Source: Meridianimaribacter flavus (GTDB lineage: Bacteria > Bacteroidota > Bacteroidia > Flavobacteriales > Flavobacteriaceae). From it: 64,000 nucleotides of DNA. A program made the position numbers and the translations under genes. Position 1 is the stretch's first letter; each line of letters opens with the position of its first letter. The stretch spans positions 1 to 64,000 of the forward strand of contig NZ_SOQZ01000008.1 in NCBI RefSeq assembly GCF_004366715.1. The letters run 5' to 3'. Of this stretch, positions 9,667-17,051 are shown piece by piece. Under the pieces are notes generated by a model. The model had not been told where the DNA came from. It saw nothing but the letters and a program-made list of their open reading frames with translations, and searched no databases.

Positions 9667-10041
9667 TTAATCTATTTCAAGACCATCGAGTTCTTCCATA
9701 TCAATATCATCAATCTCTTCAATGTCAAGGTCTTCAAGGATTTCTTTAGAATCTTCAACAGATTCATCTGCACGTTCTTGGAGTTCTTCGGTATCACCAA
9801 CTTCAACTTCGTTAAATACCGATTTGTAAGTGGTAATTCCTATAGATACAATTGTAAGTATAAAAATATACTGAACAACTTTTTTAGATTGGTTTTGTTT
9901 TTTTGATAGGTAAAAAATTGCAAGCCCTAAAATAAATGCTACAATAGCAGGGATTAATGCAATGTTTGATAATGGAGTTACAGCTAAAACTACAGCAAGA
10001 ATAGCTGCAATAAATCCTAGTATTACTAAAAATTTTCTCAT
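9667..10041 (-). CDS. Small membrane protein with acidic C-terminal tail, function unknown
   Basis: 124 residues. Two hydrophobic segments near residues 3-24 and 26-46 and a third near 57-72 look like membrane helices. The last ~45 residues are strongly acidic (ESVEDSKEILEDLDIEEIDD) with no Lys-rich stretch to balance them. I recognise no domain. It starts 6 bases after the DUF3108 gene and shares its terminator, so the two are co-transcribed and may act together at the membrane. Confidence 0.75.
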   Translation of the reverse strand: MRKFLVILGFIAAILAVVLAVTPLSNIALIPAIVAFILGLAIFYLSKKQNQSKKVVQYIFILTIVSIGITTYKSVFNEVEVGDTEELQERADESVEDSKEILEDLDIEEIDDIDMEELDGLEID

Positions 10042-10047
10042 TGATGT

Positions 10048-10827
10048 TTAATTTTTTAAGCCAGAAGCCGATTTTATTTTTAACTCACCACTTCCTACTG
10101 CAATTTTAAATTTAGCGTAAACAGGAATTTTATTTTCATCGGCAGTTAACCATAATAAGTTGTCATTAGAACCTTTAAGTACATTACTGTTATTTATAGA
10201 AATAGCTAGTTTATAGCATGTTTTTTTACCAATGTTGGTTGAAATAGTTTCAGTTCCTAAATATTTAAAATTAACAACGTTTTCTTTGTTGTCAAACAAA
10301 ACAGTAAATGATTTAGAGGTTCCTGTTGAGTAGCTAGAAAAATCTAAAGTTCTCAATTTGTATAGAGTAGATACTAAATCGCGCGTGGCACTTCCTATGG
10401 ATACATTTTTGTTTTCATCCCAAAAAGTTCCATCTTTTCTCTTTTTTCTTTTTAAACTTTTAACAGTACCAGTTTTATGACTGTATTTGTACTGCATAAA
10501 CTTGTAATAACCACCTTCGTTTATATCTCTTTTGTAAAGATAAGGCGTAAGCGTTTTAGGGCTTACGTAGCTTTCGTATAAGTCTCTAATTTTAAAAAAA
10601 TTATCCCATTTGCTATATGTAGCAGCAGTACATTTTAGCCTTAGCAATGTAGCTTTAGAGGTTTTTACTTCACTAGTTTCCATTGTTACTTGGGCTAAGT
10701 CAGTCATTAAACCTGACATATTATAAGAAGCAGTAAATGTTAATTTTTCTCCAGCGCCAACAGCATTGTTTTGAGAATAGGTGAGTGATGAGATTAAAAT
10801 AGCGAGTACTAAAATAATTCTTTGCAT
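10048..10827 (-). CDS. DUF3108 domain-containing secreted protein
   Basis: 259 residues with a signal peptide ending TYSQ/NNAV. The body matches the DUF3108 pattern: an N-terminal GEKLTFTASYNMSGLM strand, the RDLYESYVSPKTLTPYLYKR segment, and a C-terminal LWLTADENKIPVYAKFK. DUF3108 proteins are periplasmic beta-rich proteins of unknown role. The first gene of a two-gene operon with the acidic membrane protein. Confidence 0.85.
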   Translation of the reverse strand: MQRIILVLAILISSLTYSQNNAVGAGEKLTFTASYNMSGLMTDLAQVTMETSEVKTSKATLLRLKCTAATYSKWDNFFKIRDLYESYVSPKTLTPYLYKRDINEGGYYKFMQYKYSHKTGTVKSLKRKKRKDGTFWDENKNVSIGSATRDLVSTLYKLRTLDFSSYSTGTSKSFTVLFDNKENVVNFKYLGTETISTNIGKKTCYKLAISINNSNVLKGSNDNLLWLTADENKIPVYAKFKIAVGSGELKIKSASGLKN

Positions 10828-10900
10828 AGGTTTTAGTTTGATTTCTATAACGAAGATAATAACATTTATTGTGCCAAATGTATTTTTAATTTATAACAAT

Positions 10901-10934
10901 AAAAAAAACGCTCCATAAAATTATGAAGCGTTTT
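10901..10934 (-). terminator. Terminator of tRNA-Ser
   Basis: Stem AAAACGCT/AGCGTTTT with an inner CATA/TATG extension; on the minus strand it is followed by eight T (10901-10908). It sits 3 bases past the tRNA-Ser 3' end. Confidence 0.85.
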
Positions 10935-10937
10935 AAG

Positions 10938-11022
10938 CGGAGAAAGAGGGATTCGAACCCCCGGAGGTGTGACCCTCAACAGTTTTCAAGACTGCCGCAT
11001 TCGACCACTCTGCCATTTCTCC
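10938..11022 (-). tRNA. tRNA-Ser(TGA)
   Basis: 85 nt with a long variable arm, typical of class II serine tRNA. Acceptor GGAGAAA/TTTCTCC with discriminator G; anticodon loop CTTGAAA gives TGA. T loop TTCGAAT. CCA is not encoded. Confidence 0.96.
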
Positions 11023-11033
11023 GATTGCGGATG

Positions 11034-11065
11034 CAAATATAGAACCCTTTTTTAATTCTTTCAAA
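11034..11065 (-). promoter_or_regulatory. Promoter of tRNA-Ser
   Basis: On minus: TTTG (11062-11065), 20-base spacer, TATATTTG (11034-11041), 11 bases upstream of the tRNA. Full consensus match. Confidence 0.75.
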
Positions 11066-11147
11066 TAAAAACGACAATTTTTTATACTAAATATAATACT
11101 ATAGAATTAATTTATGGAATGTATATCCTCTAAACCTATGCAAGTGT

Positions 11148-11155
11148 TAACTTTG
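11148..11155 (+). promoter_or_regulatory. Candidate -7 element of nitroreductase gene
   Basis: TAACTTTG matches TAnnTTTG, 22 bases before the ATG. No clear TTTG element at the expected -33 spacing. Confidence 0.5.
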
Positions 11156-11177
11156 CACAAAAATTTAAAAATAAATA

Positions 11178-11807
11178 ATGGATATAATAAATAGCCTTAA
11201 ATGGCGATATGCAACAAAAAAATTTGATGCAACTAAAATTATTTCTAACGAAAAGCTAAATATAATTAAAGAAGCATTTAATTTAACAGCAACATCTTTT
11301 GGTTTACAAACTATAAGTATGGTTATTGTTTCTGATAAAGAAGTTAGAAATTCTTTAGTAGAACATTCATACAATCAATTACAAGTAAAAGAAGCTTCAC
11401 ATTTGTTGGTTATATGCATACAAGATAATATTACTGATGAAGATGTTGATAAACATTTTGATAATGTTAGTAATATAAGAAACACACCAGAGCACATTTT
11501 AGCACCTTTTAGGTTAGATTTAAAAACCATGATGCAGCGAATGACTGAACATGAAAGACAACAATGGTCAGTTAAACAAGCTTATATTGCTTTAGGTAAT
11601 TTAATGACTGTTTGTGTTGTTGAAAAGATAGACGCTTGCCCTATGGAAGGTTTTAAAGCTGATAGCTATGATGAAATTTTAAACTTAAAAGATAAAAATT
11701 TAAAATCTGTATTGTTACTACCTGTTGGTTATAGAGCAGAAGACGATATGTTTGCTTCGTTTAAGAAAGTTAGAAAGAATGTTAATAATGCTGTTATTGA
11801 ATATTAA
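11178..11807 (+). CDS. NAD(P)H-dependent nitroreductase-family oxidoreductase
   Basis: 209 residues, usual length for NfsB-like FMN flavoproteins. The N-terminal SLKWRYATKKFD is the family signature (RRS/RYATKxFD for FMN phosphate binding), followed by SFGLQT, and the C-terminal CPMEGF/LLLPVGYRAEDD segment binds FMN. It would reduce nitro or quinone compounds in the cytoplasm; the substrate is not predictable. It has its own candidate promoter and stands apart from neighbours. Confidence 0.92.
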   Translation: MDIINSLKWRYATKKFDATKIISNEKLNIIKEAFNLTATSFGLQTISMVIVSDKEVRNSLVEHSYNQLQVKEASHLLVICIQDNITDEDVDKHFDNVSNIRNTPEHILAPFRLDLKTMMQRMTEHERQQWSVKQAYIALGNLMTVCVVEKIDACPMEGFKADSYDEILNLKDKNLKSVLLLPVGYRAEDDMFASFKKVRKNVNNAVIEY

Positions 11808-11827
11808 TAATATTCGTTAAAAAAGGC

Positions 11828-11858
11828 TTTGCCTTAATCGCTGAATAATTTATATTTG
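11828..11858 (+). promoter_or_regulatory. Promoter of thioredoxin-like gene
   Basis: TTTG (11828-11831), 19-base spacer, TATATTTG (11851-11858). Exact consensus. It overlaps the TTG at 11856, which rules that codon out as a start. Confidence 0.75.
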
Positions 11859-11885
11859 TTAATCTTATTAATTAATACTTCACTT

Positions 11886-12299
11886 ATGAAAAAGCTTATC
11901 GTATTATTCGTTTGCCTAATTAGTTTAAACTTTTATGCACAAGAAAGTCAGTTTAATTGGTTAACAGATTTAAACACAGCTGTTAAAGCTTCAAAAGACC
12001 AAAACAAACCAATTTTGTTATTCTTTACTGATACTAATTCAACTGAAAGTCAGAAAATGAATATTGAATTATTCAAATCTCAGGAGTTTAAAGCTATCGC
12101 TGATAAAGCAATACTTTTAATTGCTGATAACTCTTCTGAAAACAATATACCTAAGCGATTAATTATTCATTATAATAAAATCAATCAATTTTCATCATTT
12201 GTAACTTTAGATTCTACTGGAAAAGCAATTGGTACTCCAACGACTGATTTCAGTACAGAATCATTAAACAGTTATATTTCATTTTTAAATTCGCTTTAA
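11886..12299 (+). CDS. Secreted thioredoxin-fold protein lacking the CXXC motif
   Basis: 137 residues starting at ATG 11886; the frame is open further upstream, but that part overlaps the promoter. The signal peptide ends NFYAQ/ES. The segment KPILLFFTDTNSTESQKMN lines up with the start of thioredoxin-like domains (normally xxxWCxxCKxM), but both cysteines are replaced (T/N/S around residues 50-56). The protein is therefore unlikely to be a dithiol oxidoreductase; a binding or structural role is possible. The DegT aminotransferase starts 9 bases downstream, so they are probably co-transcribed. Confidence 0.8.
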   Translation: MKKLIVLFVCLISLNFYAQESQFNWLTDLNTAVKASKDQNKPILLFFTDTNSTESQKMNIELFKSQEFKAIADKAILLIADNSSENNIPKRLIIHYNKINQFSSFVTLDSTGKAIGTPTTDFSTESLNSYISFLNSL

Positions 12300-12308
12300 A
12301 ATTAATAC

Positions 12309-13502
12309 ATGCCAGGATTTGAGCTTTTCGGAGATGCAGAACGAAAAGAAGTAAATGACGTTTTAGAGAGTGGTGTTTTAATGCGCTATGGCTTTGATGC
12401 TATGCGTAATGGTCACTGGAAAGCAAAAGCGTTAGAACAAGAACTTCAAAGTACATTACAAGTTAAACACGCTCAATTAGTGTCTAGCGGAACAGCTGCT
12501 GTATCTATAGCATTAGCTTCAGCAGGAATAGGTTCGGGAGATGAAGTTATCATGCCAACATTTACTTTTGTAGCTAGTTTTGAGGCTATTATGATGTTGG
12601 GAGCAATTCCTATTCTAGTAGATATTGATGATACTCTAACTTTAGATCCTGAAGCTGTGAAAGCAGCAATTACTCCAAAAACTAAAGCCATAATGCCTGT
12701 GCATATGTGTGGTAGTATGGCAAATTTAGATGAGCTCCAATCCATTTGTAAAACACATAATCTAATATTAATTGAAGACTCTTCGCAAGCTACTGGTGCC
12801 ACTTATAAAGAAAAACCTTTAGGAAGTATTGGTGATTTAGGTTGCTTATCTTTAGATTATGTGAAAATTATTACTTGTGGTGAAGGAGGTGCTGTATTAA
12901 CCAACAACGAAAAGTATTATACAAATTCTGATCACTTTTCAGACCATGGTCATGACCATAAAGGAAATGATAGAGGAGCAGAAACTCACCCGTTTTTAGG
13001 CTATAATTTTAGAATATCTGAACTCAATGCAGCTGTTGGTTTAGCACAACTGCGTAGGTTAGATGAATTTGTAGCTATCCAAAAGAAAAATTATAGTATT
13101 ATTAGAGAAGCACTTTCTGTAATTCCTGAACTTACATTTAGAACAGTGCCAGAAGGTGGAGAAGAAAGTTATTCGTTTCTTAGTTTTTTCTTACCTGATT
13201 TAGAAACCTCAAGAAAAGCAGTAAAAGCTCTAAAAGACACAGGAATTGATGGCTGCTTTCATTACTATGATAATAATTGGCATTTTATTAGAAAGTGGGA
13301 ACATTTAAAAGATTTAAAAACACTTTATCCGCTTTCTAAAGAAGTAAAGGATGGGTTAAAGTATCTTCAAACTAAAAATTTTTCTAAATCTAATCACTTT
13401 ATCGGTAGAAATATTTCTTGCTTAATAAAATTATCTTGGACAGAACTAGAAGTTAAAGAGCGTGCTTCTAAAATGGTAAAAGCCATTCAGTCAGCTCTTT
13501 AA
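12309..13502 (+). CDS. DegT/DnrJ/EryC1/StrS-family aminotransferase
   Basis: 397 residues, PLP fold type I. The expected PLP lysine is K186 in LDYVKIITCGEGGAVLTN. The substrate-loop motifs SSGTAAVSIALASAGIGSGD and MPTFTFVASFEA are typical. Family members transaminate nucleotide-sugar keto groups or act in related pathways; substrate is unknown here and no other sugar-nucleotide genes lie nearby. The insertion SDHGHDHKGNDRGAETHPF is His/Asp-rich, as also seen in other members. Confidence 0.9.
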   Translation: MPGFELFGDAERKEVNDVLESGVLMRYGFDAMRNGHWKAKALEQELQSTLQVKHAQLVSSGTAAVSIALASAGIGSGDEVIMPTFTFVASFEAIMMLGAIPILVDIDDTLTLDPEAVKAAITPKTKAIMPVHMCGSMANLDELQSICKTHNLILIEDSSQATGATYKEKPLGSIGDLGCLSLDYVKIITCGEGGAVLTNNEKYYTNSDHFSDHGHDHKGNDRGAETHPFLGYNFRISELNAAVGLAQLRRLDEFVAIQKKNYSIIREALSVIPELTFRTVPEGGEESYSFLSFFLPDLETSRKAVKALKDTGIDGCFHYYDNNWHFIRKWEHLKDLKTLYPLSKEVKDGLKYLQTKNFSKSNHFIGRNISCLIKLSWTELEVKERASKMVKAIQSAL

Positions 13503-13951
13503 ATCCCTGTTTTGTTAGGCAATTTCTTCAATGTTACATTTATTGTATACTTTGTTACAATAGTGATACTCCCTTTTTTACTTTGATTATAGTTTTACAA
13601 TGCTATTAATTGAAGGAGAAGGGAGATGACAATACACAACACTGTTGTTTCCCTTTTATTTTTAAATACTTCAAGGTTAATCTTCTATATCATTATGAAA
13701 TGTATAACCTTAACTATCAAAACTTTATTTGTTGTTAATACATATGCGGTTTCTATAATATATGGACAAGACATTAAACAAGAAAATAAGACAGATGTAA
13801 AGTAACATTTAGTTATAGAGTAAAATAAATGCTGTTTTCAGCTTTTTTAAATAATCGTTTTACAGTCAGTTTTAAGGTAATAGGAGATTTTAGTATAAAG
13901 ATGTTTTTTGAGCATTTTAAAAACACTCAATTTTGATCAGTTAGACTAATC
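13503..13951 (+). other. 449-bp gap with an orphan signal-peptide ORF
   Basis: No full gene is visible. An ATG at 13695 opens a 36-codon frame ending at 13805 (MKCITLTIKTLFVVNTYAVS, then IIYGQDIKQENKTDVK). It reads as a Bacteroidota signal peptide cleaved after YGQ plus 12 residues and then a stop. The same frame is open from an ATG at 13626. It could be the remnant of a lost secreted protein or a small secreted peptide. The end of the gap holds the candidate promoter of the next gene. Confidence 0.4.
13907..13935 (+). promoter_or_regulatory. Candidate promoter with imperfect palindrome, VWA/propeller operon
   Basis: TTTG (13907-13910), 17-base spacer, CAATTTTG (13928-13935; seven of eight consensus positions counting the free ones). 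An imperfect 23-base inverted repeat (TTGAG...CTCAA, 13908-13930) fills the space between the two elements, a position suited to an operator. Confidence 0.4.
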
Positions 13952-16900
13952 ATGGAAAAGGACCAAATATCAAAACAATTTTATAGTAACCAAACTCAAA
14001 TTGACGATTCGTCAAGGCGAACGTTTTTTAAACAATTGGTACTTGGGAGTATGGGATTTTATCTTTCACCAATGCTCTTGCAAAGTTGTGGTAAAGATGA
14101 TTTAGGTAAACCTCCTTTTGGCGTGTGGAAAGACATGATTAAAATTTTAGAGCAAAGTCCAGATCATTTTATTGGAAGACGAAACGCTTTAGTTGCTTCT
14201 AAAAACCCAGAAGCAATGACCAACTTTGTTAGAGATAGTTTTCAAATTATTCCTTGGCAAAGCGATTTTCTTCACCATTCTGCTAATGGTACTATTTATG
14301 GTAAAGAGATGGCTTTACGCTGCGGACTTGCAACACCTCGCGAAAAAGCTGAAATTTTAAAAGACATGCTAGTAGATGCTGGTTATGAGGCTAAAGTAGT
14401 TTTGGAAGAAACCGAAATAACCTTAGATGAAGCAAAGGCAATAGTTTATCAAAAATTAACTCCAGAATTTGCGCCACCAATTACCAATAAAAAAATGCGC
14501 AAGTGGCAAAAAATGATGGGAGTAACCAATAAAGGGGAAACTTACAAACAAATACCAAATATTGTAGAAAGCTCCGAAACACTAGCCAATAATCTTTTAA
14601 ACAATATTGATAAAAAATATATTAGAGATAGAACGGTTAATTTCAGGTTTCATAAAGCCTATGTGCCTTCGGTTGTGTTTTATGAAGAAGGAGCTGAAAA
14701 GTATGCGCATGTGTTTGACCCAAAAGTGTCTTTTGGGAACTTGCATCCAACTAACAAAAAAAAGACCTTTAATAAAGCAGGCGAATATAAAGACCCAAAA
14801 GATGAAGATGTTACTATTACATTGTCTTGTAGAAACGCCTTAGACCATTGGAGTGAAACAGAGCTGTTGACAGGAACCTGGAAGCTTTCTGAATTATTAG
14901 GGAATCAGTTGCAGGTTCAGTTTCTCAATAATATGAGTTTTGAAGAACAGTCAGTAAAATCTATTTCTGAAATTACTTCTTTCACTCCTTGTTTTGCACT
15001 TCAAGATATTAATAAGGATGCTACTTATCTAGAGGAGCGTACAGTTTTAGGAGAACCAATAACCTTAGAAGCTGTAAAAATATTTGAAAATTATAATCCT
15101 GATAGTTTGCCAAATAATGAAGAGCCAGCAGCTATAAAAAAAGTACACTCTTTTGAAGGAACAGTTTTTCCACAGGCATTTCCAAAAGTACGATTGGAGC
15201 TAAGCCCTAAAGATGCTCAAGGAAATATTATTGAAGGTATATCAATAGGCAATTTTGAAATTACTGATAATGGACAAACCGTATCAGGTTGGATGAATCA
15301 AAATGTGCTTTCACCCAAAATTTTATTGTTATATGATACGTCTGCAAGTATGCCTGGTGAATATGCAGGTGAAAATATAAAACTGTTTTTACAGAATACC
15401 GAAGCAGCAATCAAAAAAACCTATCCAAAAGCTAGAGTAATACTTCAGCAAACGGGTTCAAACATTTATACAGCATTACTCAAATCAAAACAGTTGGATG
15501 TAGATGTAATTCTTTATGCAACTGATGGCGATAATAATGATGCATTTGATGCTTCATATACACCAATTTATGAGGCTGGTCCACCTGCTATTTTTCTTAA
15601 TGTAAAACCTCAAGGTACAGTATATAAACATTTGAGAGAAAATATGGACTTTATTGAGATTGCTGCAGATGATCAAGAGCTTACCATTACTGAGATTACT
15701 AAAATTATTGATGGTTTAAAGTTTCCTACTTATGTAGTAACATATTCTGCTTTTGCTGAAAAAGACGCACATAATGTAGAGGTTAAGCTAAAAGATACAA
15801 CACATAAAGTCAATTTAAACTATAAGTTTCCAGAACCTAGTGACCATCTTTTAGGTAATCGTATGGTTGGACTTTATCTCACCATAAAACGATTAGGAAA
15901 AAATCCTATTAAACGTGTGTTAGCAGGTTATGAGCCTCATAACGATTTTTATGCTAATCCAACCCAACTCACCCGAAAAATGATAGATGAAGTGCACGAA
16001 ATGCTTCTTGGAGGAGCAGTTATGGCTTTTGAACGAGAAGCACCAACACTTTCTATTCAGCTAACGGAGTATTTACAAGCATTAATGAGTAATCAAAACT
16101 GGTTTGAAGCCTATCAAGAAGGCAATATTAAAACAGCGGTTGAAGAAATAGCTAAAGGTGGTTTTAGTTATCCTTCTCTATTATTAAGTATGTTGCAGCC
16201 TATTCAAAATAATGTAACAGAGCAAGCCATAACCTATCCAAACGGATTTAGATCTTGTATTGTTAAATTTTCTCCAGGATTTTATAATAACGAAACTAAG
16301 ACTTCTTTCGATTTTTTACCAACTTCAGAATATCAAACTGTAAGTAGAAGTGGAACTGGAAATTTTGAGGAAACCCTAAAGAAAACAGCTCAATTAGCAA
16401 TTTTAGAAGGTTACGTGTTTGAAGATAGTGCCTATTCTCAACTCAAAGAAAAACCCTTACTACTAAATAAAGCAATGGGACGAGATGAACGTTTCAGTTC
16501 GCAAACTCTTGGAAGCGATTATCATTATTATGGAAAACAAATATTTGGAGGAGGTATTTTAAAACTTTTTGATACATCCTTACAAGTAAAATCATTTTGG
16601 AAAATAGATCCAATTAAAGGTGAACTCTATGGCATTTTACCAAACCAAACAGGTGGAGGCTCAAGAACCACTTATCAACAATTGATGGAGCTAGATAAGG
16701 TTATAGAAGGTTATAAAGAAGTCTTATCTGCCATGAATTTTGGTCTTACTGTTACTGGGCTTGGAAATTTACCATTGGGTCTTGTAGCAGCTTATAGCTT
16801 AACTCTAGTGAAATTATATGCGCTAGCATCTCAAGCTTTAATATTGATGAACACAACAGGAATGGATGAAGATTTAACTATTGCACTCCAAGCTTTAGCC

Positions 16901-17029
16901 TGCGATTTATATAAGGAAATACTATATGATTCTTTTTATGGAGTAGGTACAGCTGCCAGCACCATAGAAAACCTAATTGGAGCTATGGGAGGAATTGACG
17001 GAGAAGATTTCTCATTCTTTAAATGCTAA
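13952..17029 (+). CDS. Tat-type lipoprotein with transglutaminase-like and VWA-like domains
   Basis: 1,025 residues. The N-terminus has SSRRTFFKQ (R22, R23), a hydrophobic stretch and LLQSC (C46), fitting a twin-arginine signal joined to a lipobox. Residues ~100-150 (ALRCGLATPREKAEILKDML) resemble the transglutaminase core helix, but the nucleophile position has Pro129 in ATPREKA where active enzymes have Cys. DTSAS (D462, S464, S466) is a MIDAS-like motif of a von Willebrand A fold, with ATDGDNND further on. The C-terminal ~150 residues contain one or two hydrophobic helices. It is probably a metal-dependent adhesion or assembly protein of the envelope. The start is 22 bases upstream of a GloVer gene's spacing partner; the whole protein is unlike any I can name. 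Confidence 0.8.
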   Translation: MEKDQISKQFYSNQTQIDDSSRRTFFKQLVLGSMGFYLSPMLLQSCGKDDLGKPPFGVWKDMIKILEQSPDHFIGRRNALVASKNPEAMTNFVRDSFQIIPWQSDFLHHSANGTIYGKEMALRCGLATPREKAEILKDMLVDAGYEAKVVLEETEITLDEAKAIVYQKLTPEFAPPITNKKMRKWQKMMGVTNKGETYKQIPNIVESSETLANNLLNNIDKKYIRDRTVNFRFHKAYVPSVVFYEEGAEKYAHVFDPKVSFGNLHPTNKKKTFNKAGEYKDPKDEDVTITLSCRNALDHWSETELLTGTWKLSELLGNQLQVQFLNNMSFEEQSVKSISEITSFTPCFALQDINKDATYLEERTVLGEPITLEAVKIFENYNPDSLPNNEEPAAIKKVHSFEGTVFPQAFPKVRLELSPKDAQGNIIEGISIGNFEITDNGQTVSGWMNQNVLSPKILLLYDTSASMPGEYAGENIKLFLQNTEAAIKKTYPKARVILQQTGSNIYTALLKSKQLDVDVILYATDGDNNDAFDASYTPIYEAGPPAIFLNVKPQGTVYKHLRENMDFIEIAADDQELTITEITKIIDGLKFPTYVVTYSAFAEKDAHNVEVKLKDTTHKVNLNYKFPEPSDHLLGNRMVGLYLTIKRLGKNPIKRVLAGYEPHNDFYANPTQLTRKMIDEVHEMLLGGAVMAFEREAPTLSIQLTEYLQALMSNQNWFEAYQEGNIKTAVEEIAKGGFSYPSLLLSMLQPIQNNVTEQAITYPNGFRSCIVKFSPGFYNNETKTSFDFLPTSEYQTVSRSGTGNFEETLKKTAQLAILEGYVFEDSAYSQLKEKPLLLNKAMGRDERFSSQTLGSDYHYYGKQIFGGGILKLFDTSLQVKSFWKIDPIKGELYGILPNQTGGGSRTTYQQLMELDKVIEGYKEVLSAMNFGLTVTGLGNLPLGLVAAYSLTLVKLYALASQALILMNTTGMDEDLTIALQALACDLYKEILYDSFYGVGTAASTIENLIGAMGGIDGEDFSFFKC

Positions 17030-17051
17030 ATATTTAATACAATATAAAATC

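Noticed and set aside
13695-13805. Calling the orphan signal peptide a real CDS
   Set aside because: It is very short, lacks a recognised family and has no clear promoter; reported as an intergenic observation instead.
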